Below are positions 8,056 to 16,961 of a DNA stretch of 64,000 nucleotides, one piece after another. The position numbers were made by a program, and so were the translations under genes. The stretch is from the NCBI RefSeq assembly GCF_001263205.1, contig NZ_CP012333.1, forward strand, positions 11,885,501 through 11,949,500. Direction: 5' to 3'. The notes beneath the pieces were generated by a model. The model worked only from the letters and a program-made list of their open reading frames with translations, did not search any database and was not told the origin of the DNA. The DNA is from Labilithrix luteola (GTDB taxonomy: Bacteria > Myxococcota_A > Polyangia > Polyangiales > Polyangiaceae). The first letter of the stretch is position 1, and each line of letters starts with the position of its first letter.

Positions 8056-8736
8056 ATGTCCGCGAAGAAGAAGTCGAAGGCGAAGGCGACCAACGCGCGT
8101 AGCTCGGCCAAGAAGGCGGCACCCCCGAAGCCGGCAAAGAAGGTTGCCGCCAAGGCAAAGCCGAAGGCCAAGAAGGCAACCGCGGCGAAGAAACCTGCAG
8201 CCAAGGTCAAGGCCAAGGCTGCGCCGAAGAAGGCGACCGCCAAGAAGGCTGCCCCGAAGAAGGCTGCCCCGAAGAAGGCTGCCCCGAAGAAAGCCGCCCC
8301 GAAGAAAGCCGCCCCGAAGAAAGCTGCCCCGAAGAAGGCGACCGCCAAGGCCAAGCCTGCTGCCAAGGTCGCGAAGAAGGCCACGCCGGCCAGGGCGAAG
8401 AAGCCCGCGGCTGGCGTTCGTCGCTACGATCGCCCCGGTCACCTCGATCCGCAGTACGCCGCGTCGCTTCGCGCGCAGCACCTCGACGACGACACCACGA
8501 CGGACGCGTTCATTCACCGCGCGCGCACCAAGGACGACCTCGCCGAAGAGCTCGGCGAAGAGGCCGTCGAGAGCATGACGAGCGGCGAATACGTCGGCGA
8601 AGACAACTTCGACCAGGAAGTCCCCGAAGAGCTCGGTGGCCCGTTCGTCGAGAGCTCGGGCAAGCAGGAGTTCGCGCGTGGCACCGACCCGTCGAATCCG
8701 GAGAGCGCGACCCGCGAGCCTTTCCCGCGCACCTGA
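8056..8736 (+). CDS. Histone H1-like Lys/Ala/Pro-rich protein with acidic C-terminal domain
   Basis: 226 residues from ATG 8056; an upstream in-frame extension to 7636 crosses the broken region and is rejected. Residues 1-117 are almost only K, A, P and T, like the C-terminal tail of eukaryotic histone H1 and bacterial H1-like DNA-binding proteins, with six tandem KKAAP units (63-92). Residues about 118-226 are a different, acidic domain (RRYDRPGHLDPQYAASLRAQ, DLAEELGEEAVESMTSGEYV, EVPEELGGPFVESSGKQEFA) that ends TREPFPRT; I cannot name it. The tail should bind DNA or RNA non-specifically; the acidic domain may be regulatory or a partner site. Convergent with the hybrid kinase at 8905. Confidence 0.85.
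   Translation: MSAKKKSKAKATNARSSAKKAAPPKPAKKVAAKAKPKAKKATAAKKPAAKVKAKAAPKKATAKKAAPKKAAPKKAAPKKAAPKKAAPKKAAPKKATAKAKPAAKVAKKATPARAKKPAAGVRRYDRPGHLDPQYAASLRAQHLDDDTTTDAFIHRARTKDDLAEELGEEAVESMTSGEYVGEDNFDQEVPEELGGPFVESSGKQEFARGTDPSNPESATREPFPRT
8242..8331 (+). repeat. Six tandem 15-bp units encoding KKAAP
   Basis: Unit AAGAAGGCTGCCCCG; copies 4-6 differ by AAA for AAG and GCC for GCT. The near identity of the units suggests recent expansion by slippage or unequal exchange inside the H1-like gene. Confidence 0.9.
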
Positions 8737-8765
8737 ATCAGACCAAGGGCTGTTCTTTCGCGTCT

Positions 8766-8800
8766 CGCGCGTCCACTCGAGGTGGACCGCGGGACGCGCG
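8766..8800. terminator. Hairpin between convergent genes
   Basis: CGCGCGTCC at 8766-8774 pairs perfectly with GGACGCGCG at 8792-8800; the loop holds a smaller CCAC/GTGG hairpin. It lies between genes ending at 8736 (+) and 8905 (-), with only CGTTT after it, so a weak bidirectional terminator is the likeliest role. Confidence 0.45.
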
Positions 8801-8904
8801 CGTTTCGGGGCGAGAAAGGCATGGCCCACGGAACACGACGGATTGCAGCGTCTGCTGACTGGCAGTGAATCGAGACGGGTCGCGAGAATGCCCGGCTCGG
8901 GGAT

Positions 8905-10455
8905 TCAGGAGGGCGCGCGCCGCTGCGCGACCGACTCGAGGAGCGCCAGCAGGTCGTCAATCATGAACGGCTTGTCGATCGTGGGGCAGACGCAGCGGTC
9001 GAGGAACTGCTGCGCGCGGTCGGTGAAGGCGCCGCCGGTCATGACGATGAACCGGTGAGCGATCTTCATCTTGCTCATCTCTTCGAAGAACGCGATGCCG
9101 TCCGTGTCGGCCATGGTCAAATCACAGAGGACGACGTCGAATCTCGACGGGTCCTCACGCAAGAGCTCGAGCCCCTCGGAGGCGCGGTCCGCCGTCACCA
9201 CGCGGTGAACGCCATCGAGCACGAGCCGGAGCGATTCGAGAACACGCGGCTCGTCGTCGACCACGAGAACGGAGAGACGTCGGCGCTGGATGCGGGCACG
9301 TATGGCGGTGGTCGCCTCGGGCATGGGCTCTGGCTTTTCGGACGCGTTGGCGACGGGCAGAACCACGGTAATCGTCGTTCCGTTCCCTGGTGAGCTTTCG
9401 ATCTCGAGCTTGCCGCGATGCGACTCGACGATGCGTGACGTGATGTACAGACCGAGCCCGGTTCCCTCGTTTGCTTCCTTCGTGGTGAAGAACGGCTCGA
9501 GGATGTGCTCGCGAATTCCGGTCGGAATACCGACGCCCGTATCGCGAACGGCGATGTGCACGGCACCACCGCGGTACGACGTCTCGATGGTCACCGCGTT
9601 GTGCACCGGATCGCCCGGCGGAATCGCCTGCGCGGCGTTGAGAAGGAGATTCAAGAAGACCTGGCAGAGCTCGCCCTCCTCACCCGAGACGAGCGGCACC
9701 TCGCGCAGGAGACGAACGAGATGCGCGCGGCCTTCGAGTGCGTTTCCCGACAGATCGAGCGCCGCCTCGACCGCGCGCCGGACGTCGAGCGGACGCATGA
9801 CGCGATCGGTTCTCGGGCGCAGCAGGTCGAGGCTCGCGACGATCGCTCCGATGCGCCGCGCACCGTTCTCTACGTTGGCGAGCGATTCGCGCACCGCGGG
9901 CGGCGCGTCGGCCCCGACCTCGCGGCCGAGAACCTCCATGCTGCTCTGCATGAAGGCGAGTGGCTGACGAATCTCGTGACCGACGCCCGCTGCGATCATG
10001 CCGAGCGAAGCCAGTCGCTCGTGTTGGACGAGCTTCGCCTGGAGCTCCTTCTGCTCCGTGACGTCGCGCACGAAGAGCGTGACGGTCAAACCTCGACCGT
10101 TCCGGCGCCGGTGCGGCCGCGCTTGGCACGAGAAGCTCCGCCGTCCGGCGCCGACGTCGAGGCTGTACTCGAGCGCCGCAGGGGTGCTTGTCTCGATGAC
10201 CCGGCGAAACATCGCGCGGAACTTCTCACCGAGACTCGGCCCGAGCACCTCGACCACGGTGCGACCGATGAGCTGTGCCTCCGGGCGAACCAGAAGCTTC
10301 GTGTCTCCGGCCCAGATTCGGAGGTAGCGACCATCGCCGTCGAACTCGAAAACGATGCCGCCGGCGAAGGCGGTGAGGATTTGAAGTCGCTCCTCCAGAT
10401 CGAATGCCGTTTCGTCGTCCGCGCGCACGAGCTGCCCGTTGACGCCCTCACCCAT
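8905..10455 (-). CDS. Hybrid sensor histidine kinase (PAS, HisKA, HATPase, receiver)
   Basis: 516 residues from ATG 10455 (MGEGVNGQLVRADDETAF); a longer frame to 10602 is not needed. A PAS-like sensor lies at about 25-140, HisKA at about 150-215 with the phospho-acceptor in GHEIRQPLAF, HATPase at about 250-370 (N box LNLLLNAAQA, DTGVGIP, GTGLGLYI), and a receiver at about 395-512 (VLVVDDEPRV, phospho-acceptor Asp in DVVLCDL, MTGGAF, DKPF). No membrane segment, so it is cytoplasmic. The H box has Gln where Asn is usual (HEIRQPL for HEIRNPL), a mild oddity. A terminal receiver suggests a phosphorelay; no HPt or separate output protein is adjacent. A TACGTT box lies 7 bases before the start. Confidence 0.93.
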   Translation of the reverse strand: MGEGVNGQLVRADDETAFDLEERLQILTAFAGGIVFEFDGDGRYLRIWAGDTKLLVRPEAQLIGRTVVEVLGPSLGEKFRAMFRRVIETSTPAALEYSLDVGAGRRSFSCQARPHRRRNGRGLTVTLFVRDVTEQKELQAKLVQHERLASLGMIAAGVGHEIRQPLAFMQSSMEVLGREVGADAPPAVRESLANVENGARRIGAIVASLDLLRPRTDRVMRPLDVRRAVEAALDLSGNALEGRAHLVRLLREVPLVSGEEGELCQVFLNLLLNAAQAIPPGDPVHNAVTIETSYRGGAVHIAVRDTGVGIPTGIREHILEPFFTTKEANEGTGLGLYITSRIVESHRGKLEIESSPGNGTTITVVLPVANASEKPEPMPEATTAIRARIQRRRLSVLVVDDEPRVLESLRLVLDGVHRVVTADRASEGLELLREDPSRFDVVLCDLTMADTDGIAFFEEMSKMKIAHRFIVMTGGAFTDRAQQFLDRCVCPTIDKPFMIDDLLALLESVAQRRAPS

Positions 10456-10462
10456 GGACCTG

Positions 10463-10468
10463 AACGTA
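10463..10468 (-). promoter_or_regulatory. TAnnnT box (TACGTT) before 10455
   Basis: TACGTT on the minus strand, 7 bases before the ATG of the hybrid kinase. Confidence 0.35.
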
Positions 10469-10514
10469 CCACTCGAAGGATGCGTCCGCGACGGCCGTGC
10501 TGCGGAGCCGTGGC

Positions 10515-11132
10515 TCACACACCGCCCGCGCCGCACGCGCGTGTTCGCCACGGTAGGTCCAAAGCGTGGCGATGCGCCACGAACGAAGAGATCCACGCAC
10601 ACGAGCCCACGACCGCCGAAGGCTCGGTAGCTCGGGCGTCGTCCGGGACGCGAACCTCACGGATGAGGCGCTGCGCGATCGCGACCCGATCACGGCTGAT
10701 GCGCTGGGCGTGGGCGTTCGTGCAGCCCTTCGGCCCGGCGGCGTACCAGGCAATCGGGTGCTCGGGGCAGACACGCATCGAGTCACGAACGAAGCGCATG
10801 GCGACGGTCACGCACTTGTCGGGATCTTCCAGCAGGTCATCCCCTGTCCACCCCTCTTTTGTCTTGGTTCCAGGCAGATTCACCTGGAAGGCACAGAAGC
10901 TCGTCGGCTTGCCGCGCGAGAAGTCGCCGACCGCGTTCGCGCGAAGTGACGACTCGCGGAACGCAATCGCCACGAGCAACGCGGACGTCTTGCGACGGTC
11001 TTCGTCGTTCTTGAAGAGTGGAGCCTCTGCTTCGACACGAGCCGTGATGGCTTGCGCGAGCCGGTCGTGAGAACGCCCCGGCGCGAGAAGCGAGCTGGCG
11101 GCGAGCACCCAAGAGAGAAGCGTCGTCGACAT
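10515..11132 (-). CDS. Exported lytic transglycosylase-like protein (SLT fold)
   Basis: 205 residues from ATG 11132, which has a good GGAGGG Shine-Dalgarno sequence 6 bases upstream; the earlier in-frame codon at 11207 has none. A signal peptide (about 1-20, MSTTLLSWVLAASSLL) is followed by a soluble-lytic-transglycosylase-like core: LLVAIAFRESSLRANAVGD carries the likely catalytic Glu, then CAFQVNLPG and AWYAAGPKGCTNAHA, a pattern seen in goose-lysozyme-type domains. It would cleave the peptidoglycan glycan chain in the periplasm. The C-terminal 25 residues are basic and probably disordered. Not clearly in an operon with the hybrid kinase, which starts 59 bases downstream. Confidence 0.82.
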   Translation of the reverse strand: MSTTLLSWVLAASSLLAPGRSHDRLAQAITARVEAEAPLFKNDEDRRKTSALLVAIAFRESSLRANAVGDFSRGKPTSFCAFQVNLPGTKTKEGWTGDDLLEDPDKCVTVAMRFVRDSMRVCPEHPIAWYAAGPKGCTNAHAQRISRDRVAIAQRLIREVRVPDDARATEPSAVVGSCAWISSFVAHRHALDLPWRTRACGAGGV

Positions 11133-11309
11133 CTGGACCCTCCAGAAAAAGTCGGCTCGCTGTGCAAGGAGCACGCCGCGGAGAGCCCTGAAAATTGCGA
11201 CATTCACTCCCGATCACGCGCTCGCTCTGCGCTGAACATGGAACGCGTGAGGGCGACGTGACGCATGCGCCATGTCGCCATATCCAAACGCGGCATCGCG
11301 CGCGCGGCC

Positions 11310-11930
11310 CTACTTCTTCTTTTGACGCTGGGCGACGGGAACGACGAAACGGACCGCCGTGAGCTCCTCGGAGACCTTGGCCACCTTGTTGTCTGTCAGC
11401 GACAGGGTCCGCCCTGCCGTGAGCACGTCGCGCTCACGAAGCTCCTCGCGGCCCTTTGGGTAGACGATCCAGATGCCGCCCTCGTCTTTGATGAGGGCGC
11501 GCGCGTCGGGCAGCTTCTCGAGATCCTTCTTGCTGCTCGCTGCAAGAAAGACCACGTCGAAGTCTTTACCGCGTGCGCTCTTCGCGACCTTCGCTCCCGA
11601 TGCGACGAGATCGGCACGGAGATCGGCGTCGAGCTTGCCGATGATGGCGACCTTCTTCTGGGCATCGACGCCGAGCTTGTCGACGAGCGCCTTCGGATTC
11701 TTGATCTTCTCCGCCCACGTTTCGGCTTTGGGTCCGAGCTCGAGGAGCAGAAGCCCGCGCGCCGTCTTCAACTCGAGCCACCCGGAGTTCGCTTCGGCGT
11801 TGAACATCTCGGTAAACGGCACGGTGAGGCTCGCACCGCCTCGGAAGATCAATGCATCGGACTCCAGCAACGCCGTGCCCTCGAGGATCCGACCATCGAA
11901 CCGCAAGGTCGTCTTGATCTCTTGTCCCAC
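11310..11930 (-). CDS. DUF3052-like protein
   Basis: 206 residues if GTG 11930 is used. A GGAGG stands directly against the alternative GTG at 11936 but 6 bases from GTG 11930, so the Shine-Dalgarno favours the latter. The N-terminal third (about 1-75) is a small beta domain (TTLRFDGRILEGTALLESDA). From about 80 the sequence KLGVDAQKKVAIIGKLDADL, DFDVVFLAASSKKDLEKLPD and GGIWIVYPKGRE matches the pattern of the DUF3052 family, which has a nucleotide-binding-like alpha/beta fold and no known function. The tail is basic (QRQKKK). Cytoplasmic; the gene lies 33 bases after the sulfatase-fold gene on the same strand, so co-transcription is possible. Confidence 0.75.
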   Translation of the reverse strand: MGQEIKTTLRFDGRILEGTALLESDALIFRGGASLTVPFTEMFNAEANSGWLELKTARGLLLLELGPKAETWAEKIKNPKALVDKLGVDAQKKVAIIGKLDADLRADLVASGAKVAKSARGKDFDVVFLAASSKKDLEKLPDARALIKDEGGIWIVYPKGREELRERDVLTAGRTLSLTDNKVAKVSEELTAVRFVVPVAQRQKKK

Positions 11931-11963
11931 GCTCACCCTCCAAGCTCGGATCGCCTCAATCTA

Positions 11964-13859
11964 TCAGGGTGGAGATCGGTTCGGGCGCCCGTTCGGAAGC
12001 AGAGGGAACGTGGTGCGTGACGCATCGCGCAGCCGACGGCACGCAGGGTCGCTCGACTCGTTCGGGCCCACGATTCGTTCTCCGGATCGCTCTTCGTGAC
12101 CACCGAGCGCGATGCAGAACCAGTCGCCGTCGAACACGCGCGCAACGAGTTTGTGATCGTCGTCGTACAAGCCCCACGTGTTGAGGGGGCAAGGAAACAT
12201 GCCCGTACAGTTGGTGACCGGGATCGGCGCTCGCGCCTCGGCTGGGGCGAGCGGACGAAGCAGGCTCCGGCCGCGCATCGCGCTCCGGGAAGGCGCGAGC
12301 CCGAAGTTGTCCCAGAGGCCGAGAGCGTCGACGACGGTCGGTAGAACGTCGAGGTGCGTGACGAAGCGCGCGGCGTTGTCGCGTAGCGCCTGGGCCTGCT
12401 CACCCGTCAGCGCGCCGTTGCCGAACGCGATCCAGCCCGGCACGTGGACCTGCTCGTCGAAGAGGTTCTGACCGTGATGAATGGCGCCGTGCTCGCCGAA
12501 GGCCTCGCCGTGGTCACTGGTGAACACCACCATCCAGGGCGCATCCCCTGCGTGCTCGACGAACGCGCGCACGGCACGCGCCACGGCCTTGTCCTGCGCG
12601 AAGATCGCGTCGCGGTAAGCGTTGTGCAGCTCCGGCATGCGCGACCAGGTGACGACGTGACCGAAGGGTCGGAACGGCGCATTCCGCTCGTCCACGTAAT
12701 AGGGCGCGTGGGTCGACGCGAGGTGCAGCATGACGACGCTCGGCCGCGCGAGCTCGCCGACATGGGCCACGAAGTGCTCGACGAGATCGGCGTCGAGCGG
12801 CTCGGTCGCGTATTCGGCGTCGTCGGCAATGTCCTTGCCGCGCCAGACCTCGACCGGGGCGAAGCGATCGACGGCGGCGCGGACGTCCTTCGTTTCGAAG
12901 ACCGTCTCGGATTGCGCCGAGTAATACGCCACGGTCGGCCGGACGTCCCCCCGAGCCCGCGCGGCATGGGCCACGTCGAAGAGGTTCGGCGCGTGCAGAA
13001 CGGCGTCGCGCGGGCCCTCTTGCGAGACGCCCGTGAGCACCGCGGAGAGCGAGACGGCGGTATAGCTCGAGATCGCCCGCATCTGCGGGAGGTCGATCCG
13101 GCCGGGCGTAGCCGCGGCGGTTTCGGACGCCGTCGCCTCAGCGCCCGCCGTCAGGTAGTCCTGCGCCCGTACGCTCTCGGTGAGGATGAACAGGACGTTG
13201 GGCAAAACCGCGCGCTCCGAGAGCAGCGGCGGGAGCGCGACGGCGGACGCCGACGCCACGGCCGGCTCCGTTCCTCGCTCGAGCGCTGTAAGGGCGTGGG
13301 CAAGGCGAACGTCGGGGGTCGCGTGACGAGGCGGCAGCCCGAAGAACCCGGTGAGCAAGACGAGCGCCGCGAGCGACCACGACGCGAGGCGGCAGCGGGA
13401 CGAGAGCGACGAGAGCGACGAGAACCATTGCGGGAATCCACGATGGCTTGCCGCGAGAAGACCATATTCCAGCACCGCGAGGGCCGTGGTCGTGGCCACG
13501 AACGCCGGCAAAGCCCGCACGACCACCGGTTTGACGTCGCGCCACGCGTGAAGGGCGCTGGTGACGACCTGAACGTCGACCGGAGTGTGGTAGTAGCGGA
13601 AGATCGAGATCTGGACGGCCAGCACGACCGCCGCGAGGACGGCGAAAATCGCCCGTCGCTTCCGCGAGGTCGCCAGCCCGAGCACCAGGGCCCAGAGGGC
13701 AATCGTCTCGACGAAGTTCACGACCAGGCGCGGCTCGACCAGGAGCGCGTTCGGTCCGCGTAGTGCCAGGTCGAGGAGCACGAACTGGAGGACGAAGGGG
13801 ATCGCCGCGAAAGCCCACGCTCGAGTTCGGTGCTTACGTAAATTCACGCCGTCCGTCAC
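11964..13859 (-). CDS. Membrane sulfatase-fold transferase (phosphoethanolamine transferase / LTA synthase-like)
   Basis: 631 residues from GTG 13859; GTG 13847 is an alternative. Five membrane segments occupy the first 200 residues (for example FAAIPFVLQFVLLDLAL, VVNFVETIALWALVLGL, IFAVLAAVVLAVQISIF). The periplasmic alkaline-phosphatase-fold domain begins near LPNVLFILTESVRAQDY; the likely nucleophile is in SYTAVSLSAVLTGVS, and metal ligands are in FTSDHGEAFGEHG and IHHGQNLFDEQVHVP. The family moves phosphoethanolamine or phosphoglycerol onto lipid A, glycans or teichoic acid; the substrate cannot be told here. A TATGCT box lies 9 bases upstream. Divergent from the histidine kinase at 13905 with only 45 bases between. 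Confidence 0.88.
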   Translation of the reverse strand: MTDGVNLRKHRTRAWAFAAIPFVLQFVLLDLALRGPNALLVEPRLVVNFVETIALWALVLGLATSRKRRAIFAVLAAVVLAVQISIFRYYHTPVDVQVVTSALHAWRDVKPVVVRALPAFVATTTALAVLEYGLLAASHRGFPQWFSSLSSLSSRCRLASWSLAALVLLTGFFGLPPRHATPDVRLAHALTALERGTEPAVASASAVALPPLLSERAVLPNVLFILTESVRAQDYLTAGAEATASETAAATPGRIDLPQMRAISSYTAVSLSAVLTGVSQEGPRDAVLHAPNLFDVAHAARARGDVRPTVAYYSAQSETVFETKDVRAAVDRFAPVEVWRGKDIADDAEYATEPLDADLVEHFVAHVGELARPSVVMLHLASTHAPYYVDERNAPFRPFGHVVTWSRMPELHNAYRDAIFAQDKAVARAVRAFVEHAGDAPWMVVFTSDHGEAFGEHGAIHHGQNLFDEQVHVPGWIAFGNGALTGEQAQALRDNAARFVTHLDVLPTVVDALGLWDNFGLAPSRSAMRGRSLLRPLAPAEARAPIPVTNCTGMFPCPLNTWGLYDDDHKLVARVFDGDWFCIALGGHEERSGERIVGPNESSDPACRRLRDASRTTFPLLPNGRPNRSPP

Positions 13860-13868
13860 GCGGGCGCG

Positions 13869-13874
13869 AGCATA
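13869..13874 (-). promoter_or_regulatory. TAnnnT box (TATGCT) before 13859
   Basis: TATGCT on the minus strand, 9 bases before the GTG; supports 13859 rather than 13847 as start. Confidence 0.35.
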
Positions 13875-13892
13875 GCGGAACGCGCAGGGTGC

Positions 13893-13898
13893 TAGGAT
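13893..13898 (+). promoter_or_regulatory. TAnnnT box (TAGGAT) before 13905
   Basis: TAGGAT, 6 bases before the GTG. AGGA inside it could also serve as Shine-Dalgarno if the transcript starts upstream. Confidence 0.4.
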
Positions 13899-13904
13899 GG
13901 GACC

Positions 13905-15479
13905 GTGACCACTTCGGCAAGCGAGGACAACGAGCATCCTCGGCCGCGCTCTCTCGACGTCGGTGACTGGGCCCTCGATGCTCTGGCGAGCCTGGAGGAC
14001 GGTGTCCTCATCGTCGATACGAAGGGCGTGCTGGTCTACATGAACCCGGCGGGGCTGCGCTTGCTCGGTCGCGAGCGCGAAGTGGAGGTGCCCCCGCCGA
14101 CGGTGCTGCGCAAGTTCGAGCTCTACGCTTCGGACGAAAAGACGCTGCTGCGGCTCGACGAGCGACCGCTCTCACGCGCCCTCGCCGGCGCCATCGTGAC
14201 CGACGTGCCGGCCTTCGCGCGACACGACGACGGCGGAGGCGTCCACCTGACCGCCAGCGCAAGTCCGTTGCGCGATGCGGACGGCAAGGTCCACGGCGCC
14301 GTTTGCTTGTTCCGTGACGTCACGGCACGCCGGACGCAAGAGGCGCTGATCCGCAAGAGCGAGCGCCAGAAGATGGCAATCGTCGACAACATCCCCGACA
14401 TGGCGTGGCTCAAAGATCGCGATGGTCGCTTCTTGGCCGTCAACCAGCGCTTCGCCGAAGCGGCCGGACGACAGCGTCCCGAGGAGCTGCTCGGCCTGAC
14501 GGACTTGGAGCTATGGCCGCACGATCTCGCCGCGAGCTACCGCGCCGACGACGAAGAGGTCATGCGGACGGGCATCCACAAGAAGATCGAAGAGCCGCTG
14601 GTCGACGCCAAGGGCCAGCGGCACTGGATCGAAACGTGGAAGGCGCGCATCGTCGGCGACCGCGGTGAGGTCATCGGCACGACGGGCATCGCCCGCAATA
14701 TCACGGAGCGCAAGCTCGCCGAAGAGGCCCTGCGCGAAACGAACGACGCGCTCGCGACCCGCGTTCGCGAACGTACGGTCGCTCTCGCCCACGCGCAGGA
14801 GAACCTCGTCCGTAAGGAGCGGCTGGCGGTCCTCGGCCAGCTCGCGGGCGGCGTCGCGCATCAGATCCGCAACCCACTCGCGGCGATCATGAACGCCACG
14901 TACGTACTCCGGCGTCACCTCCTGCCGGACCAGCATCCGAACGTCGAAGACGCGATCCGGATCATCCACGACGAAGTCCGGCACGCGAACGTGATCATCA
15001 CGGGTCTGCTCGACTACGCCCGCGTGCGCGCGCCCGATCGCCATCCCACGTCGGTCATCGAGCTTCTCGAACGCGTTCTGTCGGGCGATTGGATCCCCGA
15101 GTCGGTGAAGATCGAAAGGGCGATCGAGAAGGTTCCGAATCTCGAGATCGACTCCGATCAGCTACACGGCGCCTTCTTCAATCTCATCCGCAACGCCGTC
15201 GAGGCGATGCCGAGCGGCGGAGCCTTGCGCGTCGAGGTCCGGCTGATCGATCACGAAGTGCTCATCGCCTTCACCGACTCCGGCCCGGGCATCAGCCCGC
15301 AGGTGCGCACGCACTTGTTCGAGCCGCTCCACAGCACGAAGCCGATGGGCATCGGGCTCGGCCTGGTGACCGCGCGCACGTTCATCGAGGCCCACGGAGG
15401 CCACATCGCTTGCGTCGACGTGCCCCGTGGTGCTCGGTTCGAGATTCGCCTGCCGCTGGCGAACGAAGAATCAGCCTGA
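13905..15479 (+). CDS. PAS-PAS sensor histidine kinase
   Basis: 524 residues from GTG 13905. Two PAS domains, about 25-145 (DGVLIVDTKGVLVYMNPAGL) and about 155-275 (MAWLKDRDGRFLAVNQRFAE, ending GIARNITERKLAEEAL), a short coiled coil, HisKA at about 305-370 with the acceptor His in GVAHQIRNPLAAI, and HATPase at about 405-520 (NLIRNAVEAM, DSGPGIS, GIGLGLVTART). No membrane segment and no receiver; the partner regulator is not adjacent. It ends with a 9-base tail-to-tail overlap with the protease gene. Confidence 0.95.
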   Translation: MTTSASEDNEHPRPRSLDVGDWALDALASLEDGVLIVDTKGVLVYMNPAGLRLLGREREVEVPPPTVLRKFELYASDEKTLLRLDERPLSRALAGAIVTDVPAFARHDDGGGVHLTASASPLRDADGKVHGAVCLFRDVTARRTQEALIRKSERQKMAIVDNIPDMAWLKDRDGRFLAVNQRFAEAAGRQRPEELLGLTDLELWPHDLAASYRADDEEVMRTGIHKKIEEPLVDAKGQRHWIETWKARIVGDRGEVIGTTGIARNITERKLAEEALRETNDALATRVRERTVALAHAQENLVRKERLAVLGQLAGGVAHQIRNPLAAIMNATYVLRRHLLPDQHPNVEDAIRIIHDEVRHANVIITGLLDYARVRAPDRHPTSVIELLERVLSGDWIPESVKIERAIEKVPNLEIDSDQLHGAFFNLIRNAVEAMPSGGALRVEVRLIDHEVLIAFTDSGPGISPQVRTHLFEPLHSTKPMGIGLGLVTARTFIEAHGGHIACVDVPRGARFEIRLPLANEESA

Positions 15480-16961
15480 GATCTTCGCGCGTCGTCGGCG
15501 CGCCGCGAACGTTGCGGCCGCGGCGAGCGCGAGGAAGGCCGAGCCACCCGATGAGGCGGGAGCGCCCGACGTGGAGCAACCGCTCGTGGTGGTGACGACC
15601 GTGTTCGACTTGCCCGACGCCCCGCTCGAGCCCGTCGTGTCGGTCTCGGGATCGGCGCCCACGTCGAGGCCGGTGTTCGCGCATTCCGCCTTGCACTTGC
15701 TCGCCACGCAGGTCGCGAGCTTCTTACGCGTGGTGTTGGTGGCGCAGTCGGCGTCCGCGTCGCCCTTGAGACACGCGAAGCACGTGCCGTCGGCTTCGCA
15801 GTCCAGCATCTCTTGGCAGCACGCACTCTCGCTGCAGGTGGAGCACTCGCCCGGCGCCTGCTTGGAGAGGTCGTAGCCGCACGCGGGAACGCCTGCGCAC
15901 GCCGACTGGCTCGTGCCGCCACACTCGTCCACGCACGCGCGGTTGCACGTGCAGGTCATGATCGCGTTGATGGGCCCCTCGCCCTTCGGATACTTCGCGG
16001 CGCACGTCTTGAGCGGGTTGAGGCCGCCGGTCTTCGACAGGCACTCGTAGAGGGCCGAGCAATCCGCATCGGCAAGGCACGCGCTCTGGAGTGCAGCGCA
16101 CGTCTGGGTGCCCGAGTTCGCGACCTTCGTGCAGAGATCGCAGCTTGCCGCCGGAGCCGCCTTGCCGAGCTGCTTGTTGATGAAGGTGAGCTCGCCGCTC
16201 ACGCGCCCGCTGACGCCCATGCCGTTGCAATCGCCGGCCACGAACGAGTGGACGGCCACGACCTTCTCGCCCGAGCCGTCGTCGTAGAGGTCCGGGCCGC
16301 CGCTGTCGCCCTGGCAGATCCCGCGCGCGCTCATGTCGTAGCTGATCTGCATCTGGCTGCTCTCCTTGACGGTGAGCTTCACGCTGCGACGAATGGTGTT
16401 CGTGTCTTGGGAGCCCGAGTTGATCAGCGTGGTGCGACCGAACCCGACGGCGGTGATGGTCTTGCCGGGGCCGAGGCCGTCCGGCGAGGACGCCATCGGA
16501 ATGACCGGCGTGTTCGCGTCGACGCCAGCGATGCGGATGACGGCGAAGTCGTCGACCTGATCCGCGTCGCCCTTCTGGTCGTAGTTCGGGTTGGCCAGGT
16601 AATCGACGATGTCGTAGTGCAGCGCGGTCGGCGTGTTGAAGTCGTCGCCCTGGATGACGATCTGCGGGGCAACGTTCACGCAGTGCGCCGCCGTCAGCAC
16701 CCAGCCGATGTGCGTCGCCGGGTCGACCTTGACGATCGTGCCCGAGCAGATCTCGGTCTCCTGTGCCGTGCCGGCCAGGATCGTGACCACGGCCTGGTGC
16801 GTCGTGTCCGCACTTCCGTTGATGATGGCGCTCGACTTGTGCCCAAGGTTGGCCGAGTCGAGCGAGTCGGCCGTATCACGACCGTCGGTCGGTGAAGTAC
16901 AGGCCGAAGCCAGCGTGAGGATGGAGAGGAACGGTACGGAAAGCAGGAAGGACGTGCGCAT
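15471..16961 (-). CDS. Secreted trypsin-like serine protease with Cys-rich region and MYXO-CTERM-like tail
   Basis: 496 residues from ATG 16961 (GAGG upstream); a longer frame to 17570 is shadow. Signal with lipobox-like LASAC (Cys21), then a peptidase S1 domain, about 45-265: IINGSADTTHQAVV start, His in VLTAAHC, Asp in DDFAVIRI, Ser in GICQGDSGGPDLY. The next 170 residues are Cys-rich with no fold I recognise. The end has the MYXO-CTERM pattern: GCSTSGAPASSGG, a hydrophobic stretch (AFLALAAAATFAA) and ARRRRAK, expected to direct processing by a myxosortase and surface display. Having both a lipobox-like N terminus and this tail is notable. Presumably acts on extracellular protein or prey. 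Confidence 0.92.
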   Translation of the reverse strand: MRTSFLLSVPFLSILTLASACTSPTDGRDTADSLDSANLGHKSSAIINGSADTTHQAVVTILAGTAQETEICSGTIVKVDPATHIGWVLTAAHCVNVAPQIVIQGDDFNTPTALHYDIVDYLANPNYDQKGDADQVDDFAVIRIAGVDANTPVIPMASSPDGLGPGKTITAVGFGRTTLINSGSQDTNTIRRSVKLTVKESSQMQISYDMSARGICQGDSGGPDLYDDGSGEKVVAVHSFVAGDCNGMGVSGRVSGELTFINKQLGKAAPAASCDLCTKVANSGTQTCAALQSACLADADCSALYECLSKTGGLNPLKTCAAKYPKGEGPINAIMTCTCNRACVDECGGTSQSACAGVPACGYDLSKQAPGECSTCSESACCQEMLDCEADGTCFACLKGDADADCATNTTRKKLATCVASKCKAECANTGLDVGADPETDTTGSSGASGKSNTVVTTTSGCSTSGAPASSGGSAFLALAAAATFAARRRRAKISG

